Shown here: positions 1 to 8,541 of the stretch, in pieces
Position numbering within the stretch: position 1 is the stretch's first letter
Layout of the letters: each line of letters opens with the position of its first letter
Assembly (NCBI GenBank): GCA_018798825.1
Contig: CP076354.1
Span: forward strand, 1,877,001-1,941,000
Reading direction: 5' to 3'
Length of the DNA stretch: 64,000 bases
Source: Ochrobactrum sp. BTU1
GTDB taxonomy: Bacteria > Pseudomonadota > Alphaproteobacteria > Rhizobiales > Rhizobiaceae
Translations under genes and position numbers: made by a program
Notes under the pieces: model-generated
Database searches by the model: none
What the model was told of the DNA's origin: nothing
Seen by the model: the letters and a program-made list of their open reading frames with translations, nothing else

Positions 1-826
1 TCGAGGCATCAATGCCCCAGAGCGGAATGCGAACCCAGGCCAGCGACAGAACCAGATAACCGACAGCAGCTGCAATCAGCGCAGGATGTGCCGGGATTTT
101 ATCACCGCGACGCACATACATGACACCGGCAATACCGATCGCAAACAGGAACTGCCAGGACAGTGGGTTCAAGAACCAGACGCCGCCAGTCGGGTAGTTG
201 ATCGGTGCAACACCATAAAGTCCCGACAGAAGCCAGACTGTACCCGACACAGCAACCATCAGCGAAAGGCTGATGCGTGCAAGCAGCAGCAGCAATGGCG
301 TCATCAGAAGCATGACGGCATACATCGACAGAATATTGTTGTAGCCGAGCTGATGTCCAAGCGTGACGAGACCAAGCAGAGCTTCAACCGGCTGCTTGAC
401 CAGCGGGCCGATATTGATCTGCGTGAGCAGCTCACGATGCTTGAGGAAAATGGCGGCGGCGGCAAAAATACCAATCGTCGCAAGCGTCGTCATGATGTGC
501 GCAGTATAAAGCACACAGGCGCGACGCCACATTTTCAAGGTCAGCACGAGACGATTACCCGGCGCAAACTTGCCGCCATAGGCCAAAGCCACCGCCATGC
601 CTGAAATCAGAACAAAAGCTTCAGCGGAATCAGAGAAGCCGAGATTCTTGTGCGTGAAGTGCTCGAAAATCGTTCCGGGTACATGATTGATGAAAATCGT
701 AAGCAGTGCCAGCGCGCGGAACACGTCGATACGTGTATCGCGAACCTTTGGCACTATTTTCGCCGTTTCACTCGTCATTTCACCTGCCTGCCGTTTGTTT
801 TCCGTCTGCAATAGCGCAGCACTCAT
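1..826 (-). CDS. opgC: OpgC-like membrane acyltransferase, N-terminal part (cut by window edge)
   Basis: Reading the minus strand from the ATG at 826 gives an open frame that runs off the left edge. A second in-frame ATG lies at 778, 16 codons downstream, and could be the real start. The N-terminus is charged and then reads RIDVFRALALLTIFINHV, followed by NLGFSDSAEAFVLISGMA. This arrangement is typical of the OpgC family, multi-pass inner-membrane proteins that add succinyl groups to osmoregulated periplasmic glucans. The 'D-x-FR' plus 'INH' start resembles the acyltransferase-3 fold. The visible part should hold several membrane segments. Substrate and essential C-terminal residues are outside the window, so the exact acyl group cannot be judged. 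Family call is recognition by eye. Confidence 0.75.
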   Translation of the reverse strand, partial: MSAALLQTENKRQAGEMTSETAKIVPKVRDTRIDVFRALALLTIFINHVPGTIFEHFTHKNLGFSDSAEAFVLISGMAVALAYGGKFAPGNRLVLTLKMWRRACVLYTAHIMTTLATIGIFAAAAIFLKHRELLTQINIGPLVKQPVEALLGLVTLGHQLGYNNILSMYAVMLLMTPLLLLLARISLSLMVAVSGTVWLLSGLYGVAPINYPTGGVWFLNPLSWQFLFAIGIAGVMYVRRGDKIPAHPALIAAAVGYLVLSLAWVRIPLWGIDAS

Positions 827-1019
827 TGCCGCCTATATAGCTGGTAATTCGGGCGGAACCCGGTTGGTTCCAATCAACTTTCGTTCCAGTGGATAACATA
901 ATGCCAGAACACGACCGTCCGGCCCTTCAACAAAGGCGCGCTAATGCAAAAGGACTGTTCAACGAAGTCCTCTTACTTTATGCCCGAATTCCATCAACAT
1001 CTTTCGCTAGGTTTGGTTT

Positions 1020-1685
1020 ATGAACACGCCCAATACTTCACAGGAAAATGAACGCTGCCGCCTTTTGCTGGTCGCACCACCGCTTGCCGATGGTGATGCG
1101 CTGGCAAAGCTTTTGTCTGCAGCGCTCTCAGGTGGCGATGTAGCGAGCGTGATTCTCGACGGTGGCGATCTGGATGAAGCCGCTTTTCAGGCATCAGCCC
1201 AGAAAGCCGTTTCCGTCATTCAGGAAAATGGTGTGGCGGCTATCATTCTCAATGATACCCGCATTGCAGGTCGCGTCGGTGCCGACGGCATACATATCGA
1301 AGGCAAAGCCAGTGAACTTGCTGAAGCCATCGAAAAGCACACGCCAAAATTTATCGTTGGCACGGGCAATCTTCGTGATCGTCACGGCGCGATGGAGATC
1401 GGCGAACTGCAGCCCGATTATGTTTTCTTTGGCAAAATTGGTGCAGACAATAAGCCCGATGCTCATCCTCGCAATCTTGCGCTGGCTGAATGGTGGGCTG
1501 AAATGGTCGAAATTCCAAGTATTGCACAGGCCGGCAATACGATTGAAAGTGTTGTTGAAGCAGCACAAACCGGCGCTGATTTCGTGGCCCTCGGCCGTGC
1601 AGTCTTTGAGGCCGAAGATCCTGCAAAGGCTGTCGCTGAAGCCAACAGGCTTCTCGATGAAAATGCACCCCGCTTTGAAAATTAA
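1020..1685 (+). CDS. Thiamine phosphate synthase-like TIM-barrel protein (divergent ThiE)
   Basis: A 221-residue protein of the ThiE/TenI fold. The central 'IILND...GADGIHI' segment (about residues 75-94) matches the ThiE strand that normally reads NDR...GADGVHLGQ. The C-terminal 'IAQAGNT' and 'GADFVALGRAVF' match the phosphate-binding end of the barrel. ThiE joins hydroxymethylpyrimidine diphosphate to thiazole phosphate to give thiamine phosphate. Here the usual GQ-D after the second motif is replaced by 'IEGK', and the usual small-residue/threonine diphosphate loop reads 'FGKIGADNKPDAHP', so catalytic ability is uncertain. No other thi gene adjoins it and no riboswitch precedes it. A SEL1-repeat gene follows after about 25 bases in the same direction. 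Confidence 0.7.
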   Translation: MNTPNTSQENERCRLLLVAPPLADGDALAKLLSAALSGGDVASVILDGGDLDEAAFQASAQKAVSVIQENGVAAIILNDTRIAGRVGADGIHIEGKASELAEAIEKHTPKFIVGTGNLRDRHGAMEIGELQPDYVFFGKIGADNKPDAHPRNLALAEWWAEMVEIPSIAQAGNTIESVVEAAQTGADFVALGRAVFEAEDPAKAVAEANRLLDENAPRFEN

Positions 1686-1710
1686 ATCCGCCAAGGTTTT
1701 GTACGCCCCC

Positions 1711-2742
1711 ATGAAGAGCAGAATTCTTCTCGCTACGGCTTTGATCTTTGTTGCATCTGCCCCCGCTGCAATGGCTGCGGGTGAACCGACAGGCGCACAA
1801 ACAAACCATGACAGCAGGGGCGACAAGCCTGCGGAAAAGCCCAAAATGCTGCCGCAACCGGCATCAACCAGAACGCTTCCGGCGATCGATCCAAGCCGGT
1901 TTGGCGACAAGCCTGCGGATGAGGCTTTCGGTGCGTATCAGCGTGGGCTTTACCTGACTGCATTCAACCTCGCAAAACCGCAGGCTGAAAAAGGCGACCC
2001 GGCATCACAAACGCTGATTGCAGAGATTTATGCGCGTGGTCTCGGTGTACCTGCCGATCAGAAGCAAGCCGCTGAATGGTATGCGAAAGCAGCTGCGCAA
2101 GGCGTTAATGAAGCGCAGTTCCGTTATGCGGCCTTGCTTCTTCAGGGCAAATACATTGCGAAGAATACAGCCAAGGCCACAGAGCTGATGCAGAAGGCTG
2201 CCGAAGGCGGCAATGCCATGGCGCAGTTCAATTATGGGCAAATGCTGCTCATGAAAACACCGGGTAAAGCTGGTCTTGATCAGGCATTCCCGTGGTTTGA
2301 AAAAGCGGCTGATGCCAAGCTTGCCGATGGCGAATATGCGATCAGCCAGATTTACGCCAATGGCACCGACAAGATTGCACGCGACGAACCAAAAGCGCGT
2401 GAATATCTGCTGCGCGCCGCGCGCAAAGGCTATGATACAGCGCAATTCGATCTTGGCCGCTGGCTGATCGAAGGGCGTGGTGGCGACCGCAATTACGAGC
2501 AGGGCTTTGGCTGGATGCAGATTGCTGCGCAACGTGGAATGGTGATGGCGCAGGCATGGCTTGCCCGCCTTTATCGCGATGGCATTGGAACAGATGGCGA
2601 TCTTGTTAAGTCAGCCGCCTGGTACATCATTGCCCAGAGAGCGGGTTTCCGCTCGCCGGATTTGAATGACATGATGGATGGTCTTGCAGACGATCAGCTC
2701 AAACAAGCAATCCAGACAGCAAACGACCTGCGGGTTCGTTAA
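1711..2742 (+). CDS. Secreted SEL1-repeat protein
   Basis: I place the start at ATG 1711, which gives 343 residues beginning with a clear signal peptide (MKSRILLATALIFVASA, cleavage near AMA-AG). An in-frame ATG at 1666 would add 15 residues ahead of it. After a proline/lysine-rich linker come at least five SEL1-type helical repeats of about 36 residues, each carrying motifs such as 'A-x-YARGLGVP' and 'AAEWYAKAAAQG'. SEL1 repeats are protein-protein interaction scaffolds; in this family they are often periplasmic and tied to exopolysaccharide or envelope functions. No catalytic domain is visible. It lies 25 bases after the ThiE-like gene and is probably cotranscribed, though no shared function is evident. 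Confidence 0.85.
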   Translation: MKSRILLATALIFVASAPAAMAAGEPTGAQTNHDSRGDKPAEKPKMLPQPASTRTLPAIDPSRFGDKPADEAFGAYQRGLYLTAFNLAKPQAEKGDPASQTLIAEIYARGLGVPADQKQAAEWYAKAAAQGVNEAQFRYAALLLQGKYIAKNTAKATELMQKAAEGGNAMAQFNYGQMLLMKTPGKAGLDQAFPWFEKAADAKLADGEYAISQIYANGTDKIARDEPKAREYLLRAARKGYDTAQFDLGRWLIEGRGGDRNYEQGFGWMQIAAQRGMVMAQAWLARLYRDGIGTDGDLVKSAAWYIIAQRAGFRSPDLNDMMDGLADDQLKQAIQTANDLRVR

Positions 2743-2800
2743 TAACAGCCTTCAACAAAGCCTATTAATCCAAAAGCGCGCACCTATAGCATAAAGTGTT

Positions 2801-2842
2801 GAGCGGCCTTTGGGCGTCTAAGAGGGCGCACAGCGCTCTAAA
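2801..2842. repeat. Short palindromic repeat, family D copy 1
   Basis: An imperfect palindrome of the type (T)GAGCG...GCGTC...GGGCGCAC...CGCTCTA. A second, better-preserved copy lies at 39045-39089. It follows the SEL1 gene and may act as its transcription end. Confidence 0.6.
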
Positions 2843-2884
2843 TGTGCCGCTGTTTATTTGCGGCTTTGGCCGGAGCCTTATACA

Positions 2885-2985
2885 AAAACTCCATGAGTAT
2901 GGCTCATGGAGTTTTGGTTAAGCCCGAGGGCGATTGAACTTTTTTCAAGGCGTGATGCGTTAGAATCTTGAGCCGCCACGGTATT
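2885..2985 (+). repeat. Intergenic palindromic repeat, family A copy 1
   Basis: About 100 bases that open with a perfect 13-bp stem (AAAACTCCATGAG / CTCATGGAGTTTT, loop TATGG) and continue with a conserved tail containing TTGAAC, TTTTTCAAGGCGTGATGCG and TCTTGAGCCGC. Further copies lie at 11124-11220 (same strand) and 60066-60160 (opposite strand). The stem is followed by a T-rich run, so it may also terminate transcription. Confidence 0.85.
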
Positions 2986-3841
2986 ACTGGCTTTCGTAAG
3001 CCTTTTTGCTCGCATCATAAACATAGGTCGTCGCATCATCAGCGCCGAGCTCACGCGTCTCGCCCGGAGCAGAGATCGTCGTACCCGTAAAATTTACCAC
3101 CAGCTTGGGCATATCCGACTTTTCATCCGGAGCAAAAGCCACCTCTCCCTGGCTCGAAACACAGGGCATGACTTCGCCGTCGGAGCAGGCAGCGCCATTA
3201 TCTTCACCCGCCAACAGATAGCCGACATGGGTCCATGATTTGTTGAAGGCGAATATGTCAAAGCCATTGTAGGACGAACCGTTATCGAAACCGGCAATAG
3301 GAACGGCCAACACAATTTTCCCTGACGGCGTGCGATATTCTGCAACCTTGCGGTTCGTATCGACTTCGTCGGGTTTCTCGTAAGAGCCCATCGAACCGAT
3401 ATCACGCGCAGCATGGGCAAGCGTCCATGATCCATCCACCAGCACAAAGGTTGCTTCCGAGAGACTGACCTGAGCCTCCGGGCCGGCCTCTCCGCCCTCA
3501 GCCCCCTCTTTTTGCACGGGCGTTTCCCATGCAAAGCCGGTGAAATATTGCTTTCCTTCCAGCTCAAACTGATGACCCAGCCAATAGGTCGCCGTTACTC
3601 CTTTTCCAACATCGTAGGAATCAGAGCCGTTACCATCTACCTTGTAGATTGCTTGCAGAACTGCCCCCGCATCAGGTGCGGCGGCGGCGGCATCATGCTG
3701 GTGAGCATTAACAGCTGGAGATGCGGCTGAAGCGATGGTTGGAACACAAACAGCTGCGATAGTCGAGAGCAGCAGGCCTGCTGCGGCTAGGTGGAAAAAC
3801 TTTTGACGGATGCCGGGGATTGCCTTCGCTGCGGTTTTCAT
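2984..3841 (-). CDS. Secreted protein of unknown function
   Basis: The frame is open back to 4006, but the ATG at 3841 is preferred: GGAGAGAG sits just upstream as a ribosome site, and the next approximately 39 residues form a signal peptide ending near TIASA. The mature protein is about 245 residues, acidic, and rich in aromatic residues and short beta-type stretches (YDVGKGVTATYWLGHQFEL, ARDIGSMGSYEKPDEVDTNR). One pair of cysteines (CSDGEVMPC) could form a disulfide. I do not recognise a named domain. The gene stands alone between repeat A copy 1, which touches its 3' end, and repeat B copy 1 upstream, so it is probably a single-gene unit. A periplasmic role is inferred only from the signal peptide. 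Confidence 0.7.
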   Translation of the reverse strand: MKTAAKAIPGIRQKFFHLAAAGLLLSTIAAVCVPTIASAASPAVNAHQHDAAAAAPDAGAVLQAIYKVDGNGSDSYDVGKGVTATYWLGHQFELEGKQYFTGFAWETPVQKEGAEGGEAGPEAQVSLSEATFVLVDGSWTLAHAARDIGSMGSYEKPDEVDTNRKVAEYRTPSGKIVLAVPIAGFDNGSSYNGFDIFAFNKSWTHVGYLLAGEDNGAACSDGEVMPCVSSQGEVAFAPDEKSDMPKLVVNFTGTTISAPGETRELGADDATTYVYDASKKAYESQ

Positions 3842-3961
3842 AACTCTCTCCAGAAATTCTTGAGCATTATCGAACCGGAAGAAAACACGGAGCGATAAGA
3901 TTGCGCCTCGGGTATAAAATCGTGAACATACTCGAATGAGAGGTCTCACACAGAAAATCCT

Positions 3962-4066
3962 AGAGCGTCCTGCGCCCTTTTCGGCGCACAAAGATCGCTC
4001 TAACACTCTATACGTTCAGCATAATTCTACCTTAAACGAATTCAAGCTTGAGGAATTGTGCTGTAG
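3962..4066 (+). repeat. Intergenic palindromic repeat, family B copy 1
   Basis: Two stems in series: TAGAGCG...CGCTCTA, then a longer palindrome from CAGCATAATT to AATTGTGCTG centred on GAATTC. A copy with many substitutions but the same layout lies at 31182-31290. Confidence 0.85.
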
Positions 4067-4394
4067 TCGGACATAGGGCAGATTTTTCTGTCAGACCACA
4101 AGAAATTGCGATTAAGCTGAGCTGGCTCTGCAAAGCAGTTTCCGATGTTCCGCATCTTCAGACAGAAAAATTTATGCCTGAGATGATGCCTTACACGCCA
4201 AATTTCGCATTCAATGATACCGAGAATGAGCTCTCAGGCTTGCACAAAGCGCCATTTTATGGTCTTGGAAACCCGATTATCGTGGTTCGAGTTAAAAGAT
4301 GGACGCAATCCCCCAATTTAACGTGGGCGATTGCCTTTCTGTCGTGATGCGCCGGGCCGCAACAGTTTTCACTTTTTATTCCCGGATTAAGCTC
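4067..4394 (+). other. Non-coding leader of elongation factor P
   Basis: About 330 bases between repeat B and the efp start. An open frame from 4048 to 4347 crosses the repeat and has no ribosome site, so I do not treat it as a gene. The efp promoter should lie here; no operator or riboswitch is evident. Confidence 0.5.
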
Positions 4395-4955
4395 ATGAAG
4401 ATCAATGGTAACGAAATCCGCCCAGGCAATGTCATCGAGCATGATGGCGGTCTGTGGGCTGCGGTTAAGACCAATGCGGTCAAGCCAGGTAAAGGCGGCG
4501 CCTACAATCAGGTCGAACTGAAGAACCTCATCACCGGCACCAAGCTCAACGAACGTTTCCGCGCTGCAGAAACCGTTGAACGCGTTCGTCTGGAGCAGAA
4601 GGACTTCTCGTTCCTCTATGAACAGGGTGAAGCTCTGGTATTCATGGATACAGAATCCTACGAACAGCTCGAACTGCTCAAGGATTTCGTTGGCGACCGC
4701 GCAGCCTTCCTTCAGGACGGCATGATGGTCACGGTCGAACTTTACGAAGAAAAGCCAATCGGCATCCGTCTTCCAGAACAGGTTACGCTTGCAATCGTTG
4801 AAGCTGACCCGGTCGTCAAGGGCCAGACCGCTGCTTCTTCCTACAAGCCAGCGATCCTCGAAAACGGCATCCGCATCCTCGTTCCACCATTCATTGAATC
4901 GGGTGAACGCGTGATCGTTGATACCAGCGAACTGACCTACATCAGCCGCGCATAA
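4395..4955 (+). CDS. efp: Elongation factor P
   Basis: The frame opens at 4299, but family length and N-terminal alignment place the start at ATG 4395, giving 186 residues. EF-P binds ribosomes stalled at proline-rich stretches and promotes peptide bond formation. The first domain carries the conserved loop KPGKGGA with the tip lysine at residue 33, the position modified in other bacteria. The OB-fold domains follow ([17 protein letters not shown]-type segment '[11 protein letters not shown]'). The C-terminus has the family ending with '[18 protein letters not shown]'. An inositol-monophosphatase-family gene lies downstream on the same strand. No EpmA/EpmB-type modification gene is visible in the window. 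Confidence in the product is high. Confidence 0.97.
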   Translation: MKINGNEIRPGNVIEHDGGLWAAVKTNAVKPGKGGAYNQVELKNLITGTKLNERFRAAETVERVRLEQKDFSFLYEQGEALVFMDTESYEQLELLKDFVGDRAAFLQDGMMVTVELYEEKPIGIRLPEQVTLAIVEADPVVKGQTAASSYKPAILENGIRILVPPFIESGERVIVDTSELTYISRA

Positions 4956-5063
4956 TCCACTTATCCAAAATTCAGCGGCGCCTGCTTGTCTGGCGCCGCA
5001 GTCCGGCCTCTCCATGAGACCGTGACAGTTCTTTCTCAGATTGCTCAGTTTTGAGTGCCATTC

Positions 5064-5152
5064 GATCTGATCCGATCAGATCGGCGCTCTCAGGTTTATA
5101 AACGCGCATCTTTTCCGAAAACCGGCTCACAGGTTTCGGGATGCGCTTCTAA
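5064..5152 (+). repeat. Repeat mosaic: perfect palindrome plus family E copy 1
   Basis: A perfect 19-base palindrome (GATCTGATC-C-GATCAGATC, 5064-5082) is followed by a hairpin-forming unit: ACGCGCATCTTTTCCGAAAA ... TTTCGGGATGCGC (5093-5152). A related, degenerate unit ends at 55853. It lies directly in front of the suhB ribosome-binding site. Confidence 0.65.
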
Positions 5153-5165
5153 AAAGGATGATCAG

Positions 5166-5957
5166 ATGGCGCGTTCAGCCCTTCTCAATGTAATGGTTCA
5201 GGCCGCTATGAAGGCCGGACGTGGCCTTGCGCGCGATTTCGGCGAAGTGCAGAACCTTCAGGTCTCTCTCAAAGGTCCAGGCGATTACGTCAGCCAGGCC
5301 GACCGCAAAGCGGAAAAAGTCATCTACACCGAACTGAGCCGCGCCCGCCCGGATTTTGGCTTCCTGATGGAAGAATCGGGTGAGGTTGAATCCAAGGATG
5401 GACAGCATCGCTGGCTGGTCGATCCACTGGATGGCACCACCAACTTCCTCCATGGTATTCCAGTTTTTGCAGTCTCCATCGCTCTTGAGCGTCAAGGACA
5501 GATCGTTGCTGGCGTTATCTACAACCCGGCAATGGACGAACTTTATACCGCTGAACGTGGCGGTGGCGCATTCCTCAATGATCGCCGTCTGCGCGTCGCA
5601 GCCCGTAACAAACTCGTCGATTGCGTTATCGGCACCGGCATCCCGCATCTGGGTCGCCCCGGCCACGGCCATTACCTCGTCGAACTGCGCAACGTCATGG
5701 GTGAAACCGCTGGTATTCGCCGTATGGGTGCGGTTGCTCTCGATCTCGCGTATGTTGCTGCTGGTCGTCTCGACGGCTTCTGGGAAGACGGTATGCACCC
5801 TTGGGATCTCGGCGCAGGCATGTTGATGATCCGCGAAGCCGGTGGCTTTGTATCCGACAAAAAGGGCGGCCAGGACATTTTCGGCACCAAGACCATCGTT
5901 GCTGGCAATGAAATCATTCAGAAGGCATTGCTCAAGACGGTCAACAAGCCGATTTAA
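5166..5957 (+). CDS. suhB: Inositol-1-monophosphatase family protein (SuhB type)
   Basis: I use ATG 5166 (263 residues), preceded by AGGATGATC; the longer open frame from 5055 runs through repeat sequence. The protein has the full FIG-superfamily signature: the acidic EE pair in 'FLMEESGEVE', the metal-binding 'DPLDGTTNF', and the C-terminal 'HPWDLGAG' motif. Enzymes of this type hydrolyse inositol monophosphate using magnesium; in gammaproteobacteria SuhB also takes part in rRNA transcription antitermination, which is knowledge of relatives and not visible here. It follows efp by 210 bases and ends with its own terminator. Whether inositol phosphate is the real substrate in this organism cannot be told from sequence. 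Confidence 0.93.
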   Translation: MARSALLNVMVQAAMKAGRGLARDFGEVQNLQVSLKGPGDYVSQADRKAEKVIYTELSRARPDFGFLMEESGEVESKDGQHRWLVDPLDGTTNFLHGIPVFAVSIALERQGQIVAGVIYNPAMDELYTAERGGGAFLNDRRLRVAARNKLVDCVIGTGIPHLGRPGHGHYLVELRNVMGETAGIRRMGAVALDLAYVAAGRLDGFWEDGMHPWDLGAGMLMIREAGGFVSDKKGGQDIFGTKTIVAGNEIIQKALLKTVNKPI

Positions 5958-6021
5958 GAAGCTTCGTAACGCTGTTGATCCGGTTTTATTTGCATCTGGG
6001 TCAACTTTTGAAGAATCGACG

Positions 6022-6058
6022 AGAAGGCCGATCCAGTGATGGACCGGCCTTCTTTATT
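6022..6058 (+). terminator. Rho-independent terminator after suhB
   Basis: GAAGGCCG stem, loop, then CGGCCTTC followed by TTTATTTA. Confidence 0.85.
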
Positions 6059-6088
6059 TAATTTAAAGCTTTAGTATCAATAAAGCGA

Positions 6089-6154
6089 TTACCACTGACC
6101 GAGAAATTTACCCACAGCCTCAAGTATATTTCCAAGAATATTCCACCAATGCAT
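6089..6154 (-). CDS. Possible 21-residue amphipathic peptide
   Basis: A complete small reading frame: ATG at 6154, TAA ending at 6089. The peptide opens MHWWNILGNIL and ends VGKFLGQW. It has three tryptophans, many branched or aromatic hydrophobics and few charges, so it could form an amphipathic helix that sits on or in the membrane. GAGGGGA lies 6-7 bases upstream of the ATG and is a strong ribosome site. An AT-rich stretch upstream (about 6170-6290) could hold the promoter. I do not recognise the family. Size and composition resemble small membrane-active peptides such as type I toxins, but no antitoxin RNA was identified. Without expression data it remains a candidate only. Confidence 0.4.
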   Translation of the reverse strand: MHWWNILGNILEAVGKFLGQW

Positions 6155-6451
6155 GGCAGTCCCCTCAAATAAAGTTGAATTTACAATTTAAAATTATCAA
6201 ATTTCTGAAATATAAAAATAACAATATTTAAAATAATTCATATTAACAATTATAAACAATAAAATCAGCCGATCCTAAAATAGGATATGACAGCGAGAAC
6301 AAATAATACCGCTCATTTACGAGTTTATGCTCTGTCGCAGTTCAGGCAATAATCTTCATAAAGCTGTGCAATTTTCTCGTTTCAGGTGATTCCGCTTCGC
6401 TAACGAATGAAGTAGGATTCTGTCCGAACACCCGACCATGGAGCAGGACGC
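6155..6451. other. AT-rich intergenic stretch
   Basis: About 300 bases, very AT-rich between 6170 and 6300, between the candidate peptide gene and the MotA-like gene. It probably holds divergent promoters. I see no repeat, tRNA or riboswitch in it. Confidence 0.5.
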
Positions 6452-7495
6452 ATGAGCGATTTGAGACTTTCACGGGAACGCCTTGACGATGCACGGGACT
6501 ATGATCCCTACCGCCTGAGCAGCCCGAGAATTGTCATTCTCTCCATGGTAATCTTTCTCATCATCGTCGCATTTCTGGCGGCAGTCCTGATGCGGCAGAT
6601 CCATACATTCTTCGTCACCAATCCGGGTCTTAACGGCCTGATCTTCGGTGTGCTGCTCGTCGGCATCCTGCTTGCCTTCGGGCAGGTGCTGCGGCTGCTT
6701 CCGGAAATCCGCTGGGTCAATTCGTTCCGCGATGGCGAACGCGACGGCACCACCCGCCCGCCCGTGCTCCTTGCACCCATGCGAGCCTTGATCGGTCGCA
6801 GACAGTCGATGGCACTAACGACGACATCGACCCGATCCATTCTCGATTCGATTGCCACGCGCCTTGATGAAAGCCGCGATATTTCGCGCTATCTCATCGG
6901 CCTTCTGGTCTTTCTCGGCCTGCTTGGCACCTTCTGGGGCTTGCTTGAAACGGTTGGCTCCATCGGAGAGACAATCCAGTCGCTCGATCCAAGCTCGGGC
7001 AGCACAACAGATGTGCTCGATTCGCTCAAAGCAGGGCTTCAGGCACCGCTTTCGGGTATGGGCACGGCCTTCTCCTCCTCGCTGTTTGGTCTTTCCGGAT
7101 CGCTGATTCTCGGCTTCCTCGATCTTCAGGCTGGCCGCGCGCAAAACCGCTTCTATACCGAGCTTGAAAACTGGCTTTCCTCGGTCACAGACCTCGGCTC
7201 CGATCTTAGCACCGACGAAAGTCTCAATGGTGTCCGCAACCTCGCCGAGCGCGTACAGAACCTGCAAGGCGGTGACGCATCGAGCCAGCGCACATCAGCT
7301 GCTCTCGCCAACCTCGCCGAAGGCATTCAGGGGCTGGTTAAGAGTATGCGCAGCGAACAGCAGATGATGCGCGACTGGGTCGAGAAACAGGCAGATGAGC
7401 AGAAAGCCATCCGCGAAACGCTCGACCGTCTGAACAAGGCGATTGGCGCAAAATCCTCTGGCGAACGTCCGAACGACCGCACACGGCCGGAGTAA
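6452..7495 (+). CDS. MotA/TolQ/ExbB-type proton channel protein
   Basis: A 347-residue membrane protein. Hydrophobic segments lie at about residues 27-48, 60-82, 146-170 and 200-222. The last two, with 'GLLGTFWGLLETVG' and 'GMGTAFSSSLFGLSGSL', match the conserved channel helices of the MotA/TolQ/ExbB family, which conduct protons with a partner carrying a membrane aspartate. The C-terminal 120 residues form a soluble helical domain (ALANLAEGIQGL...). The gene ends 5 bases before an OmpA-domain partner, so the two are surely one operon and one complex. No flagellar genes are near; an envelope role powered by proton motive force is an inference. Confidence 0.85.
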   Translation: MSDLRLSRERLDDARDYDPYRLSSPRIVILSMVIFLIIVAFLAAVLMRQIHTFFVTNPGLNGLIFGVLLVGILLAFGQVLRLLPEIRWVNSFRDGERDGTTRPPVLLAPMRALIGRRQSMALTTTSTRSILDSIATRLDESRDISRYLIGLLVFLGLLGTFWGLLETVGSIGETIQSLDPSSGSTTDVLDSLKAGLQAPLSGMGTAFSSSLFGLSGSLILGFLDLQAGRAQNRFYTELENWLSSVTDLGSDLSTDESLNGVRNLAERVQNLQGGDASSQRTSAALANLAEGIQGLVKSMRSEQQMMRDWVEKQADEQKAIRETLDRLNKAIGAKSSGERPNDRTRPE

Positions 7496-7500
7496 GCACA

Positions 7501-8532
7501 ATGGCTCTAGCCCGCAACCGCCGCCCGCAGCGTCATGTCGATTACTGGCCCGGCTTCGTCGATGCACTGACGACATTGCTGCTCGCCATCATGTTTCTGC
7601 TCACAGTCTTTGTGCTGGGGCAGTTTCTGCTGAGCCGCGATGTCGACACCAAAGACAGCGCTCTGGCACGTCTCAACAGCCAGATACAGGAACTCACACA
7701 GCTTCTATCGCTTGAGAAAAGCAATTCGCAGGACATGCAGGACACGATTGCCAATCTGCAAGCCTCGTTGTCAGGAGCGGAGAGCGAACGCTCGCGCTTG
7801 CAAGCCCTTCTCAATGAAGGCAGCGGCGCGGGTGCTGCCGCCGAAAAACGCGCAGGTGAACTGAGCCAGAGCCTTGATGCCGAAAAGCAGGTCAGTGCGC
7901 AGGCGCTCTCGCAGGTCGAATTGCTGAACCAGCAGATTTCAGCGCTGCGCCGCCAGATTGCAGCTCTTGAAGATGCGCTCAATGCCTCCGAATCGCGTGA
8001 TCGCGAATCGAATGCCAAGATCGCTGACCTCGGTCGTCGTCTTAATGTGGCGCTCGCACAGCGGGTGCAGGAACTCAACCGCTACCGTTCCGACTTCTTT
8101 GGCCGCCTGCGTGCGATCCTGTCCGACAAGGAAAATATCCGCATTGTCGGCGACCGTTTCGTGTTCCAGTCGGAAGTTCTTTTCCCAACGGGCTCTTCCG
8201 ATCTCAATCCTGCCGGTCAGGAAGAGATGAAGAAACTCGCTGATGCGGTCATCACGCTCAACCAGGAAATTCCGGATGACATCAACTGGGTTCTGCGGGT
8301 GGATGGACATACCGACAATGTGCCGCTGGCAGGCACGGGTCGCTTCCGCGACAACTGGGAGCTTTCTTCAGCACGCGCAACGGCAGTGGTCAAATATCTC
8401 ATCGCCAATGGCGTACCAGCTAACCGTCTGGTTGCAGCAGGTTTTGGCGAGTATCAGCCGCTCGATAGTTCCGATGCACCCGATGCCCGCGCAAGAAACC
8501 GCCGCATCGAGCTGAAGCTGACGGAGAGATAA
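7501..8532 (+). CDS. MotB-like protein with C-terminal OmpA peptidoglycan-binding domain
   Basis: 343 residues. After a basic N-terminus comes one membrane helix, 'FVDALTTLLLAIMFLL', carrying an aspartate near its start at the place where MotB/TolR/ExbD proteins hold the proton-accepting residue. A long coiled coil follows (about residues 55-190, rich in Q, L, E, with many S/A heptads). The C-terminal domain is OmpA-like, with 'VDGHTDNVPL' and 'SSARATAVVKYLI', and should grip peptidoglycan. The coiled coil is far longer than the MotB linker. The MotA-like gene just upstream encodes the partner. Likely a stator-like envelope machine; a flagellar role is not supported by the neighbours. Confidence 0.87.
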   Translation: MALARNRRPQRHVDYWPGFVDALTTLLLAIMFLLTVFVLGQFLLSRDVDTKDSALARLNSQIQELTQLLSLEKSNSQDMQDTIANLQASLSGAESERSRLQALLNEGSGAGAAAEKRAGELSQSLDAEKQVSAQALSQVELLNQQISALRRQIAALEDALNASESRDRESNAKIADLGRRLNVALAQRVQELNRYRSDFFGRLRAILSDKENIRIVGDRFVFQSEVLFPTGSSDLNPAGQEEMKKLADAVITLNQEIPDDINWVLRVDGHTDNVPLAGTGRFRDNWELSSARATAVVKYLIANGVPANRLVAAGFGEYQPLDSSDAPDARARNRRIELKLTER

Positions 8533-8541
8533 ACTAAAATT

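Noticed and set aside
4048..4347. 99-codon frame upstream of efp
   Set aside because: It runs through repeat B and shows no ribosome site or recognisable domain.
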